The notes beneath the pieces are model-generated. The model saw only the letters and a program-made list of their open reading frames with translations. It was not told the origin of the DNA and searched no databases. A stretch of DNA of 64,000 nucleotides from NCBI GenBank assembly GCA_015060045.1, contig SUZH01000001.1:62001-126000 (forward strand), read 5' to 3'. Made by a program: the position numbers and the translations under genes. Shown piece by piece: positions 1 to 8,324 of the stretch (the first letter of the stretch is position 1; the number at the start of each line of letters is the position of its first letter). Source of the stretch: Rikenellaceae bacterium (GTDB lineage Bacteria; Bacteroidota; Bacteroidia; Bacteroidales; Rikenellaceae).

Positions 1-1048
1 GCAGAGCCGACCCGTCGCGGAACGGAATCTGCTTCTGCACCAATCCCTTACCAAACGAGCGGCGGCCAACAATCGTAGCGCGGTCATTGTCCTGCAGGGC
101 ACCGGCCAGAATCTCGCTCGACGAGGCACTATACTCGTCGATCAGTACCACCACCTCCATATCCTGCGCGACACCCGTACCATCGGCATACTCGCGAATC
201 TGCTTACGGTAACGATCCTCCGTGTAGACAATCAGTTGCCCCCTGTGCAGGAACTCGTTAGCAATCAGAATCGCCTGATCCAAGAAACCACCCGAATTGC
301 CGCGCAGGTCAAAGATCACTCGATTGACGCCCTGCGTACGGAACTTCAACAGTGCCAGCTGCAACTCCGCATGCGAGGTCTTGGCAAATTGGCCGAGTTT
401 GACGAATCCGATGCTATCGGTCAGGACAAAGGCCGACTCGATGCTCTTGATCGGAATCTTGTCGCGCACCACCTCCACCTCGACCAGCTCGTCGATGTGT
501 TGGCGCTCCAGGCCCAACTTTACGCTCGTCCCACGCTTGCCGCGCAACTGTTTCACGATGTTGTTCTGAGGGATCGTTCGACCGGCCACAATCGAGTCGT
601 TGATCGCAATGATGCGGTCACCCGCCTTCACACCTGCTTTGTCGCTCGGCCCTTTCGGAATTACATTCAACACGATCACGGTATCTGTCGCCATGTTAAA
701 GACCACGCCAATACCGTCAAACTCACCCTCCAGCGGCTCGTTCAGCTCAGCCATCACATCGGCCGGGATGTACTCCGAATGGGGATCCAACTCCTTCAGC
801 ACCAGCGGAATCAGATGCTCGGAGAGGGTATCCATCGGCAGCGAATCGACATACTCCTGCTCGATGAGTGCCAGCGTATGCGTCAGCTTATTCTGCGGAA
901 TGCGTCCCATCTGCTGTAACACACCACGCAACTGGGCAACACTGTTATGTCGTCCGAAATAATTACCGAGATAGAGGCCGAGTGCCAACATCACGGCCAA
1001 CGCGAGCGGATAGACGATCGCCCACTTCGTATTGCGATATTTGCTCAT
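1..1048 (-). CDS. S41 family C-terminal processing peptidase (3' end outside window)
   Basis: Serine protease of the CtpA/tail-specific family, acting in the periplasm on unfolded or tagged proteins. The first 349 codons are present and the C-terminus lies beyond position 1. Residues 13-30 form an N-terminal membrane anchor. A PDZ domain (about 105-190) precedes the catalytic core. The Ser is S309 inside the run EYSASSSEIL and the Lys is K334 inside RRSFGKGLVQ; their spacing of 25 residues is that of the family's Ser-Lys dyad. The start ATG (1046-1048) shares one base with the stop codon of the DUF3078 gene upstream, so the two are translationally coupled in one minus-strand operon. The substrate cannot be told from sequence. 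Confidence 0.93.
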   Translation of the reverse strand, partial: MSKYRNTKWAIVYPLALAVMLALGLYLGNYFGRHNSVAQLRGVLQQMGRIPQNKLTHTLALIEQEYVDSLPMDTLSEHLIPLVLKELDPHSEYIPADVMAELNEPLEGEFDGIGVVFNMATDTVIVLNVIPKGPSDKAGVKAGDRIIAINDSIVAGRTIPQNNIVKQLRGKRGTSVKLGLERQHIDELVEVEVVRDKIPIKSIESAFVLTDSIGFVKLGQFAKTSHAELQLALLKFRTQGVNRVIFDLRGNSGGFLDQAILIANEFLHRGQLIVYTEDRYRKQIREYADGTGVAQDMEVVVLIDEYSASSSEILAGALQDNDRATIVGRRSFGKGLVQKQIPFRDGSAL

Positions 1049-2265
1049 TACTTATTCTTAAACGTATAGCTCAAACCTACACTCAACAGGGTCTTGGTCT
1101 GAATCGAGGAGTTCTGTGCACGGTTGTAGTAGAGTTGGAACGAGAGCGAGGTCGTCAGGAACTTCGTAGCCTTGATGTCGATCGTATTCTCCCAACGCAC
1201 CGTCGGGTGGATCGGCAGACGGGGCTTGGTCTTGATATTACCATCCCACTCCTTGAGAGCTGCGTGATAGTCGTCCCAGCGCTTCACTTTATTATCCAAA
1301 CCGAGGTTCGTGATCCAGCCCCAAAACGAGAAGAGTGTTGTGCGATAGCGCAGGTAACCGCTCTTGCCGAATGTACGGTCAAAGTCGAGCTGAATCGACG
1401 AACCGCCCTCGTACTTCGAACTTTTATCCGGATCCTCGATACCGTAGTTGAAGGCCTTCTTGATGCGGTTGCCCTCAGCATCGTGCTGCTCGCGGCGAAT
1501 CCAACTGTTGTTGGCATAAACAGCACTCAAGGCCAACGGAGAAAGATCCACCTTGATCGGGAACTTCTTGCTCGGGCAGGCATATTTCAGACCCACCGAC
1601 AAATCCAGATAACCCGGGGTCATGAAGCTGCTCTTGAGGTCCTTGCGCTCCTGCTCGGTGCGCGACACGTAACCATTGGCGATCTGTGTACGGAACTTGA
1701 ATGTTGCACCATACGACCAATTCTTCGACATCTTCCACGAGGGCGAGATCTGCACAGCAAACTCATCCTGGTTCTTGAACCAGACGCCGCTACGATCCAT
1801 GATGGCGTTGCCCGCCTCATCGACCATCGGTTCACCCGACGTGTCATACATCGGCATCTCGACCTTCATGCGGTTGTAACCAAACTTACCCTCAAACTTC
1901 GTCTCTACCGAGAAGAGGTTCTTTGTGAATTTATGGTAAAGGTAGAGGTTTGCCACCACAGCAATTGAGTTGTCACCACCTGACACATCGACCCACGGGT
2001 CGTTGTACGAGGTCAGCGTACCCTGGAGACCACTCGTAATCTCCAACGTATTGCGCTCCTTTCGAATCGCTGCACGCTCGGCACGGTAGCGGGCACGCGA
2101 GAAGTAGGACATATCGGCCGTCGTCTGCTTCAGCGTGTCGGCTGTCGTAAAGTTGATGCTCTCCTTTTTGGCCTCCACACGATCGATCGTAAACTGCGCC
2201 TTTGCAGGTGCACTCATCAGCAACATCGCCACAGCAAAAAGCGCGCAAATAAGGTATCGTTTCAT
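1048..2265 (-). CDS. DUF3078 family outer-membrane protein
   Basis: A 405-residue protein with a signal peptide (MKRYLICALF, cleavage near APAKAQ). The rest alternates short hydrophobic and polar stretches and ends in SVGLSYTFKNK, as expected of an outer-membrane beta-barrel. It resembles the DUF3078 family of Bacteroidetes, whose function is unknown. I start it at the ATG of MKRYL (2265); an in-frame TTG 15 bases upstream would add residues in front of an otherwise complete signal peptide. A TAnnTTTG box lies 31-38 bases upstream of the start. The gene overlaps the S41 protease start by one base, which suggests the two are made together; whether the protease acts on this barrel is speculation. 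Confidence 0.8.
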   Translation of the reverse strand: MKRYLICALFAVAMLLMSAPAKAQFTIDRVEAKKESINFTTADTLKQTTADMSYFSRARYRAERAAIRKERNTLEITSGLQGTLTSYNDPWVDVSGGDNSIAVVANLYLYHKFTKNLFSVETKFEGKFGYNRMKVEMPMYDTSGEPMVDEAGNAIMDRSGVWFKNQDEFAVQISPSWKMSKNWSYGATFKFRTQIANGYVSRTEQERKDLKSSFMTPGYLDLSVGLKYACPSKKFPIKVDLSPLALSAVYANNSWIRREQHDAEGNRIKKAFNYGIEDPDKSSKYEGGSSIQLDFDRTFGKSGYLRYRTTLFSFWGWITNLGLDNKVKRWDDYHAALKEWDGNIKTKPRLPIHPTVRWENTIDIKATKFLTTSLSFQLYYNRAQNSSIQTKTLLSVGLSYTFKNK

Positions 2266-2295
2266 AACATTTAAGTGCAATTGTGTTCCTTAGCG

Positions 2296-2303
2296 CAAAA
2301 ATA
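2296..2303 (-). promoter_or_regulatory. -7 promoter box for DUF3078/S41 operon
   Basis: TATTTTTG on the minus strand fits the Bacteroidetes -7 consensus TAnnTTTG and sits about 30 bases before the ATG at 2265. No well-spaced -33 TTTG is seen, so the call rests on the -7 box alone. Confidence 0.5.
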
Positions 2304-2340
2304 CAAAAATTCGCGGACTATACCTATTTATATATAATAT

Positions 2341-2373
2341 AAAAGGAGGGGGCACTTCATTCCTGCCCCCTCC
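2341..2373 (-). terminator. Terminator after deoC
   Basis: Perfect 10-bp stem GGAGGGGGCA/TGCCCCCTCC (2345-2354 with 2364-2373) and a 9-base loop. Read on the minus strand it is followed by TTTT and an A/T tract, so it terminates deoC, whose stop is at 2392. Confidence 0.8.
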
Positions 2374-2391
2374 TCAGTGTATCTTGGCTGT

Positions 2392-3267
2392 TTAGAAGTA
2401 CTTCACCGTCGTTCCCTCGATGGCCGAGATCAGGTTGTTGGCCACCGACGAAGCACCGATGCGGAACAGCTCGGGCGTAAGCCACTCTGCGCCCAAAATC
2501 TCCTCCACGATCGTGTAGTAGAGCGCGGCATCCTCGGCCGTGCGCACACCACCTGCCGCCTTGAAGCCGATCTTCTTACCCGTCTTCTCGTAGTAGTCGC
2601 GGATCGCCTGGCACATCACCACCGCCGCCTCGGGCGTGGCAGCTACATCGATCTTACCCGTCGAGGTCTTCACGAAGTCGGCACCGGCAAACATCGACAG
2701 CAGCGATGCCTTGCGAATCAGTTCGGGCGTCTTCAGCGCGCCCGACTCGATGATCACCTTCAGCACCACATCCTCCGTACACTCCTCGCGCAACATGGCC
2801 ACCTCCGAGGCAGCCTCGTTGTACTCGCCCGAGAGCATGTGGCCAACGTTCATCACGATATCGATCTCATCAGCTCCATTCTCCACGGCCATGGCAATCT
2901 CCAGGGCCTTCACCTCGAGGAAGGTTTGCGAGGCGGGGAAGCCGCCCGCTACGCTCGTAATGCGCATCGGCGTACCATCCACAGCCAGACCTACCGTCTC
3001 GACAAACGAAGGATAGACGCAGATCGAGGCCACGTTGGGAATGTGGGGATATTTCTGGTAGAACTCCGCCGCCTTCGTGGCAAAGGCCGTCACCGAAGCC
3101 ACCGAGTCGTTGCACGAAAGGGTCGTCAGATCGATCGTCGAGTAGCAGAACTTATAGACCTCGGTCGTACAATTCTTCTTGGCTGCCTCCTTGATGCGGG
3201 CTACCTCCTGATCCACCTGCTCCACGCTCATCGCGGGTGCATATTCATTGAGCTGATTGATGTACAT
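2392..3267 (-). CDS. deoC: Deoxyribose-phosphate aldolase
   Basis: Class I aldolase that splits 2-deoxyribose-5-phosphate into glyceraldehyde-3-phosphate and acetaldehyde in deoxynucleoside salvage, in the cytoplasm. About 291 residues, a little longer than the E. coli enzyme. The Schiff-base lysine lies in DFVKTSTG and the second conserved lysine in GFKAAGGVRT; EIDIVMNVG is the family strand carrying an active-site Asp. The start chosen is the ATG of MYINQLNEY; an in-frame GTG nine bases upstream is possible. It stands alone between its own promoter and terminator. The deo phosphorylase and phosphopentomutase genes are not adjacent. Confidence 0.95.
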   Translation of the reverse strand: MYINQLNEYAPAMSVEQVDQEVARIKEAAKKNCTTEVYKFCYSTIDLTTLSCNDSVASVTAFATKAAEFYQKYPHIPNVASICVYPSFVETVGLAVDGTPMRITSVAGGFPASQTFLEVKALEIAMAVENGADEIDIVMNVGHMLSGEYNEAASEVAMLREECTEDVVLKVIIESGALKTPELIRKASLLSMFAGADFVKTSTGKIDVAATPEAAVVMCQAIRDYYEKTGKKIGFKAAGGVRTAEDAALYYTIVEEILGAEWLTPELFRIGASSVANNLISAIEGTTVKYF

Positions 3268-3291
3268 AGCATTCACTTTTAAGGTACTTTA

Positions 3292-3299
3292 CAAAAATA
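3292..3299 (-). promoter_or_regulatory. -7 promoter box for deoC
   Basis: TATTTTTG on the minus strand matches TAnnTTTG and lies about 25 bases upstream of the deoC ATG, giving a short leader. The nearest TTTG upstream is too close to act as a -33 element. Confidence 0.5.
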
Positions 3300-3371
3300 G
3301 AAAAAAAATTGCAAAATCCATGCTTTGAGCCTAAAAAAAGCGCGCCGAAATCCGCGACACACCTACATAAA

Positions 3372-3402
3372 AAAAAGAAGGGGACGCAAGTGCATCCCCT
3401 CC
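3372..3402 (-). terminator. Terminator after OmpA/TPR lipoprotein gene
   Basis: Stem AGGGGA/TCCCCT (3379-3384 with 3395-3400), extended inward by GCA/TGC across a one-base mismatch on each side. A run of A on the plus-strand left side gives a U-run on the minus transcript; T-rich bases on the right could let it also stop plus-strand transcripts. Confidence 0.7.
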
Positions 3403-3435
3403 TTTTTTCGGATTGTTAATGCTTCATCGAAAGCA

Positions 3436-5175
3436 TTAAGCCTCCATGATAGCCTTCAGCAGGACATCCTTAGCAGCCTTCTCAGCCAGCTCCGGAGCCT
3501 TGGCGATAGCCGACTTCAGCTGAGCCTTAGCCGTAGCTACCTGACCCTCCTTAGCAGCGATTACAGCGCGGAGGTAGTCAGCGTCAGCCGACGTCTCGTT
3601 GGCGATAGCCTTCTTGGCAGCAGCCAGGTCGTTGTTCATCACGTAAGCGATAGCAGCGTTGTAACCCTCGAGCTGAGCGGCAGCAGCCTGGTAGTTACCC
3701 TCGGCAGCAGCAACAGCAGCCTTAGCCGTAGCGTCAGCAGCAGCAGCATACTTCTTGGCAGCATCCGTGTTACCGTTAGCCAGGTTAGCCAGCAGCAGGT
3801 TCTTGCTCAGGTCAGCCGACGAGTCAACCTTAGCAGCCTTCTCAAATGCCTTCAGAGCCTCAGCCTTCTCACCAGCCTTCGTCAGAGCAACACCCAGGTT
3901 GTTCCATACGCGAGCGTCGTTGGGATACTGCTTAGCGGCCTCCTTGAGGAAAGCAACAGCCTGTGCGGGCGTCTTAGCCAGCTCCTGAGCCGTAAAGAGG
4001 TACTCCTCAACGGTCATCTCCTGACCCTTGTTGGCAGCAGCCATCAGCTCAACGTCCGTCTTACCCTGAATGTCGGTGCTGTTCACGATCTGAGCACGAC
4101 GCAGCTCGGGAAGCACGTCATCCTTCAGCTCACCGTAAACCGACGAGAGGTTCTTGATCTCAGCCTCACGCTCAGCGGGCGAGTTGTAGAGGCTCAGTAC
4201 CTGCAGAATCAGGTTCTTGTCCTTGATGTCCGAAGCGGCAACCATCTCCTTGAAGCCGTCCCAGTCCTCACCGTAAGCAGCAGCGTCTACATCCAGACCC
4301 GTCTCCTCGAGCACCTTGGCAACAACCTTCTTCGACGACTCGCTACGAGCCTTCGAGAGCTTGTCGTTGAACTTCTCCGGACCATCGGGCGAAGCGTAAC
4401 CCTTCACTGCGATGTTCTGCGTAGCACGGTCGTTACCGAGCTTCTCATCTACATCAGCCTTGAAAGCGTCCAGGTTAGCAGCAGCCTGGTTCTTCTTCGT
4501 TACACGCGACGAGTTGATAGCATAGAGCAGGTCGGTCTTGTTTACAACCGTCGTTACGCGCTTGTAGTTGTTGGCCATGTTCTCCATCAGGTCACCGTAC
4601 TTGATGTCCTTCTGCAGCGTGTTCAGACCGTAAGCTACAACGAGACCAAACTCACGCTCGATAGCGTTCTTGGCAGCAGCATCACCACCGGCGAGAATAG
4701 CAGCCTCCTCCTTGGTCGGGATGGCACCCGTGTTCAGGTTCACCAGCGTGAACTCCTTGCACTTACCCGTGGGGCACTTAACCTCGGCACGCATCTGCAG
4801 TGCGCACTCGTCCATACGCTCGTCATAGGGGAACTCAACGTGCATCGTGTAGTTACCACCCATGTTCTTGTCAACTACAGCATAGTTGTCATCTACCTTC
4901 GAACCCTGGAAGTACTTCGTCTGACCGGCAACCTCGCCACCCTCGAATACGAGAACCGGCGTTACCTTCAGCACAGCCTTCTTGTTGAAGTACTCAACCG
5001 GGAAGGTTACATTTACATCAGCTGCAATCGTACCGTTGTTCAGCACCAGGATCTCGGGCGTGCAAGCCACCTTCACCTCATCCTGATACTTACCCATCTG
5101 CTTGAAGCAGTTGCAGCTCGAGAAAGCCAGCGCAGCAGCTACCAGCACTACGCTCAGTTTCATGAAGTTTTTCAT
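3436..5175 (-). CDS. Lipoprotein with OmpA-like and TPR regions
   Basis: A 579-residue predicted lipoprotein: signal peptide MKNFMKLSVVLVAAALAFSSC with the lipid Cys at about 21. The middle part (about 260-300) contains KGYASPDGPEKFNDKLSKAR, which resembles the peptidoglycan-binding helix-loop of OmpA-type domains. The C-terminal third is alanine-rich with tetratricopeptide-like helices (NNLGVALTKAGEKAEALKAFEKAAK). No acidic export run follows the Cys, so it probably faces the periplasm. This layout recurs in Bacteroidales envelope proteins, but I cannot name an ortholog. Codon choice is strongly biased, which suggests high expression. It has its own promoter and terminator. A role as an envelope-peptidoglycan tether is inferred. 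Confidence 0.8.
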   Translation of the reverse strand: MKNFMKLSVVLVAAALAFSSCNCFKQMGKYQDEVKVACTPEILVLNNGTIAADVNVTFPVEYFNKKAVLKVTPVLVFEGGEVAGQTKYFQGSKVDDNYAVVDKNMGGNYTMHVEFPYDERMDECALQMRAEVKCPTGKCKEFTLVNLNTGAIPTKEEAAILAGGDAAAKNAIEREFGLVVAYGLNTLQKDIKYGDLMENMANNYKRVTTVVNKTDLLYAINSSRVTKKNQAAANLDAFKADVDEKLGNDRATQNIAVKGYASPDGPEKFNDKLSKARSESSKKVVAKVLEETGLDVDAAAYGEDWDGFKEMVAASDIKDKNLILQVLSLYNSPAEREAEIKNLSSVYGELKDDVLPELRRAQIVNSTDIQGKTDVELMAAANKGQEMTVEEYLFTAQELAKTPAQAVAFLKEAAKQYPNDARVWNNLGVALTKAGEKAEALKAFEKAAKVDSSADLSKNLLLANLANGNTDAAKKYAAAADATAKAAVAAAEGNYQAAAAQLEGYNAAIAYVMNNDLAAAKKAIANETSADADYLRAVIAAKEGQVATAKAQLKSAIAKAPELAEKAAKDVLLKAIMEA

Positions 5176-5239
5176 AATTTGTGTTGTTTTTAAAGTGTTT
5201 TGTATTGAATGTCGTTTATTAACAGCTTCGTGTCAAACG

Positions 5240-5247
5240 CAAATATA
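5240..5247 (-). promoter_or_regulatory. -7 promoter box for OmpA/TPR lipoprotein
   Basis: TATATTTG on the minus strand, about 65 bases before the ATG. It lies directly downstream of the pnp terminator U-run, so termination and re-initiation are packed within about 60 bases. Confidence 0.65.
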
Positions 5248-5248
5248 A

Positions 5249-5300
5249 AAAAGTTCCTCGAAAAATCCCTATTTTTCATCCCCAAAATAGCTTTCGAGGA
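5249..5300 (-). terminator. Terminator after pnp
   Basis: Inverted repeat TCCTCGAAA (5255-5263) with TTTCGAGGA (5292-5300). On the minus strand the second arm is followed by ACTTTTTT. This lies 22 bases or more past the pnp stop codon. Confidence 0.7.
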
Positions 5301-5321
5301 GACTTTTTTATCGGTTTAACC

Positions 5322-7538
5322 CTATTTCTTCTCGTTCTTGTCGCGACGCGGACGATCCTGACGCTCGGGACGGGGACGACGCTCGCGCTCTACATAGCCC
5401 TCCGGCTTCGGCAGGAGCACCTTACGCGAGAGGCGGAGCTTGCCCGTCTTCTCATCCAGACCGATCAGCTTCACGTCGATCTCGTCACCCTCCTTGATGC
5501 CGGTCTCCTCCATCGTCTCGAAGCGCTTGTAGTCGATCTCCGAGATGTGCAGCAGCGCATCCTTACCGGGCATGATCTCCACGAAAGCACCGAAAGCAAC
5601 GATCGAGCGAACCTTACCGTGGTAGGTCTCACCCACCTCGGGGATAGCCACGATTGCCTTGATGCGGGCCAGAGCGCCATCGAGCGACTCCTTATCCACA
5701 CCGAAGATATCCACGATACCCTTCTCGTCCACCTCCGTGATGGTGATGGTCGTCTGCGTGGTCTTCTGAATATCCTGAATCACCTTACCACCGGGGCCGA
5801 TCACAGCACCGATCATATCCTGCGGGATGGTGATCTGTACGATGCGGGGAACGAACGGACGATAGTCCTCACGCGGCTCGGCGATCGTCTCCGTGATCTT
5901 GCCCAGGATGTGCAGACGACCCTGACGTGCCTGCTCCAGAGCGGCAGCCAGCACCTCATACGACAGACCGTCTACCTTGATATCCATCTGCGTAGCCGTG
6001 ATACCATCCTTCGTACCGGTTACCTTGAAGTCCATGTCACCCAGGTGGTCCTCATCACCCAGAATATCCGACAGCACGGCCCACTTGCCCGTAGCCGAAT
6101 CCGAGATCAGACCCATAGCGATACCCGAAACGGGTTTCTTAAGCTTCACACCGGCATCCATCAGGGCCAGCGTACCGGCACAAACCGTAGCCATCGACGA
6201 CGAACCGTTCGACTCGAGGATATCCGACACGACGCGTACAGCATAGGGGTTCTCCTCACCCAGCGGAATCATCGGCTTCAGGGCACGCCATGCCAGATGG
6301 CCGTGGCCGATCTCACGACGCGACAGACCGCGCGTGGGGCGAGCCTCACCGGTCGAGAAGGGCGGGAAGTTGTAGTGCAGCACGAACTGCTCCGTACCCT
6401 GTACGAGCACCTCATCCTTCACCTTCTCATCGAGCTTCGTACCAAGCGTTACGGTCGTCAGCGACTGCGTCTCACCACGCGTGAAGATGGCCGAACCGTG
6501 AGCGCAGGGCAGGTAACCTACCTCGCACCAGATGGGACGAATCTCGTCCGTGCGACGGCCGTCAAGACGCTTACCCTCGTCGAGGATCATGTTGCGCATC
6601 GCCTTCTTCTGCACGTCGTCGTGGAAATACTTGTGGATCAGGATAGCCTTCTCCTCCAGCTCCTCCTCCGTGAAGCGGGCGGCAAACTCAGCCTCCAGGT
6701 TGTTGAAGAGCTCCTCGCGCTCGTGCTTCATCGTACCGCTCGTAGCGATGGCGTAAGCCTTGTCGTAGAGCTCCGAGATGATCGTCTGACGCAGCTCCTC
6801 GTCGTTGGTCTCGTGGCAGTACTCGCGCTTTACATCCTTACCCAGCTCCTTCGAGAGCTCGATCTGAACGGCGCAGTGCTTCTTGATCTCCTCGTGAGCG
6901 AACTTGATGGCACCGAGCATTACCTCCTCCGATACCTCCTTCATCTCACCCTCAACCATGAGGATATTGTCGATCGTACCGCCGACCATGATATCCAGGT
7001 CGCACTCCTCCATCTCCGAGAAGCCCGGGTTGATCTTATACTCGCCGTTCTTGCGAACTACGCGAACCTCCGAAATCGGGCCACCGAACGGAATGTCCGA
7101 TACGGCCAAAGCAGCCGAAGCGGCCAGACCGGCCAGTGCATCGGGCTGAATATCCTTCTCGGCCGAGATCAGGTTTACCGTTACGAATACCTCTGCGTGG
7201 TAATCAGCCGGGAAGAGGGGACGCAGTGCGCGGTCGATCAGACGAGCCGTCAGCACCTCGCTATCGTTTGCCTTACCTTCACGCTTCATAAAACCGCCGG
7301 GGTAACGACCACATGCGGCGTACTTCTCCTTGTACTCGACCTGAAGGGGCATAAAGTCAGTATCGGGTTTTGCATCCTTGGCGGCCACTACCGTACCGAG
7401 GAGCATCGTGCCGCCCATCTTGACGACCACCGCACCATCGGCCTGCTTGGCCAGCTTGCCCGTTTCGATCTCGATCACGCGACCATCTTCGAGCGTAATC
7501 TCCTTACGGACAGCATTGTACAGCTTCTTTTCTTCCAT
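5322..7538 (-). CDS. pnp: Polynucleotide phosphorylase
   Basis: Phosphate-dependent 3'-5' exoribonuclease of RNA decay, 738 residues, trimeric in known members. Order of domains: first RNase PH fold (about 10-140), helical linker, second RNase PH fold (about 325-470), KH domain with the loop [13 protein letters not shown]1 domain (about 630-700, starting [19 protein letters not shown]), then a short basic tail rich in Arg and Pro. [19 protein letters not shown] is the conserved stretch of the second PH core. The length is normal. The gene follows rpsO on the same strand after about 100 bases, an order that is widespread in bacteria, so joint transcription is likely. Confidence 0.98.
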   Translation of the reverse strand: MEEKKLYNAVRKEITLEDGRVIEIETGKLAKQADGAVVVKMGGTMLLGTVVAAKDAKPDTDFMPLQVEYKEKYAACGRYPGGFMKREGKANDSEVLTARLIDRALRPLFPADYHAEVFVTVNLISAEKDIQPDALAGLAASAALAVSDIPFGGPISEVRVVRKNGEYKINPGFSEMEECDLDIMVGGTIDNILMVEGEMKEVSEEVMLGAIKFAHEEIKKHCAVQIELSKELGKDVKREYCHETNDEELRQTIISELYDKAYAIATSGTMKHEREELFNNLEAEFAARFTEEELEEKAILIHKYFHDDVQKKAMRNMILDEGKRLDGRRTDEIRPIWCEVGYLPCAHGSAIFTRGETQSLTTVTLGTKLDEKVKDEVLVQGTEQFVLHYNFPPFSTGEARPTRGLSRREIGHGHLAWRALKPMIPLGEENPYAVRVVSDILESNGSSSMATVCAGTLALMDAGVKLKKPVSGIAMGLISDSATGKWAVLSDILGDEDHLGDMDFKVTGTKDGITATQMDIKVDGLSYEVLAAALEQARQGRLHILGKITETIAEPREDYRPFVPRIVQITIPQDMIGAVIGPGGKVIQDIQKTTQTTITITEVDEKGIVDIFGVDKESLDGALARIKAIVAIPEVGETYHGKVRSIVAFGAFVEIMPGKDALLHISEIDYKRFETMEETGIKEGDEIDVKLIGLDEKTGKLRLSRKVLLPKPEGYVERERRPRPERQDRPRRDKNEKK

Positions 7539-7641
7539 GATTGTTTTACTTTCCTATAGTGTTTGTTTGTCGTTGTTTCTTTACGAAAATGAAGGCAACC
7601 CCTGCCTCGGCAGGGAATTGCCCTCATCTCTTCCTCGCGGA

Positions 7642-7914
7642 TTACTTGCGGAGGTTCAGCTTCTTCACGATAGCACGGTAGCGCTCGATGTCCACTGCCT
7701 TCAAGTACTCCAACAACTGACGACGCTTACCGATCATACGCAACATCGCGCGCTGCGTACCGAAGTCGTGGCGGTTGTTCTTGAGGTGCTCCGTAAGGTG
7801 GGCAATACGGTACGAAAACAGGGCAATCTGGCTCTCGGGCGAACCCGTATCCGTGTTAGACTTGCCGTACTGACCGAAAAGCTCTTGCTTTTTCTCTGCT
7901 GTTAAATAAGCCAT
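7642..7914 (-). CDS. rpsO: Ribosomal protein S15
   Basis: A 90-residue primary 16S rRNA-binding protein of the small subunit. It shows the family signature TGSPESQIALFSYRIAHLTEHLKNN in pieces: D-T-G-S-P-E-x-Q, then H-L-x-x-H, and the C-terminal GKRRQLLEYLK. Length is as expected. It begins MAYLTAEKKQ. A -7 box lies about 75 bases upstream and the leader between them can fold into a nested hairpin, listed separately, that could carry the S15 autoregulation known from several phyla. The pnp gene follows. Confidence 0.98.
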   Translation of the reverse strand: MAYLTAEKKQELFGQYGKSNTDTGSPESQIALFSYRIAHLTEHLKNNRHDFGTQRAMLRMIGKRRQLLEYLKAVDIERYRAIVKKLNLRK

Positions 7915-7947
7915 AAAAAATTTTGATTATTTAATAGTTCCACTCTA

Positions 7948-7986
7948 CGACGCATTCCCCTTACTCGGAATAGCGCCAGAGCGTCG
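7948..7986 (-). promoter_or_regulatory. Structured rpsO leader (candidate S15-binding element)
   Basis: Directly after the predicted transcription start the leader contains nested pairings: CGACGC (7948-7953) with GCGTCG (7981-7986), and inside it ATTCC (7954-7958) with GGAAT (7967-7971), leaving a 9-base bulge on one side. S15 represses its own mRNA through unrelated leader structures in different bacteria, so a structured rpsO leader is expected. The assignment here is inferred from position and folding only. Confidence 0.45.
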
Positions 7987-7988
7987 CG

Positions 7989-7996
7989 CAAAGGTA
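7989..7996 (-). promoter_or_regulatory. -7 promoter box for rpsO-pnp
   Basis: TACCTTTG on the minus strand matches TAnnTTTG and lies about 75 bases before the rpsO ATG. No clear -33 element is seen. Confidence 0.6.
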
Positions 7997-8324
7997 CGAA
8001 ATAAATTGACAATTACGAAGTAAAGGATAAAAATTTACACCCCATTTTGTGTTATTTTTGCCGATTTTGTACAAAATATGGAGCAAAGCACTCCAACCGG
8101 GCTTCAACGGATACTTTGAAGGCGATTTTTTGCCTTATCTTCTAAATATTTAGACCGCATTACAAAACCGCGGTTTTCGCCCAATGGACGCTTACAAAAT
8201 GTTCGATTTCTCCGATAAATCGTCAATATTTGACATTTTGCCCTCTTTTTCAACTATTTTTCGCGGTAAAACAGTACAACTTTGCTGAAAAATACCTATT
8301 TTTGCCGAAAAATAGAAAAGTTTT
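7997..8324. other. AT-rich intergenic region upstream of apbE
   Basis: This 328-base gap between divergent rpsO and apbE has no convincing gene. It holds a plus-strand TATTTTTG at 8053-8060, followed by only a 13-codon open frame (ATG 8078), and a second plus-strand TATTTTTG at 8297-8304, 21 bases before the apbE ATG, which is the likely apbE promoter. A 71-codon minus-strand frame across 8192-8407 runs into apbE and is not supported. Confidence 0.5.
8297..8304 (+). promoter_or_regulatory. -7 promoter box for apbE operon
   Basis: TATTTTTG on the plus strand, 21 bases before the apbE ATG. The nearest upstream TTTG (8281) is only 12 bases away, so the -33 element is weak or absent. Confidence 0.5.

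Noticed and set aside
3325..5193. Open frame of about 620 codons antisense to the OmpA/TPR lipoprotein
   Set aside because: Ser/Leu/Val-rich translation without any family features, and exact shadowing of the real gene.
5547..7559. Open frame of about 670 codons antisense to pnp
   Set aside because: pnp on the other strand is certain, and the reverse frame shows no motif.
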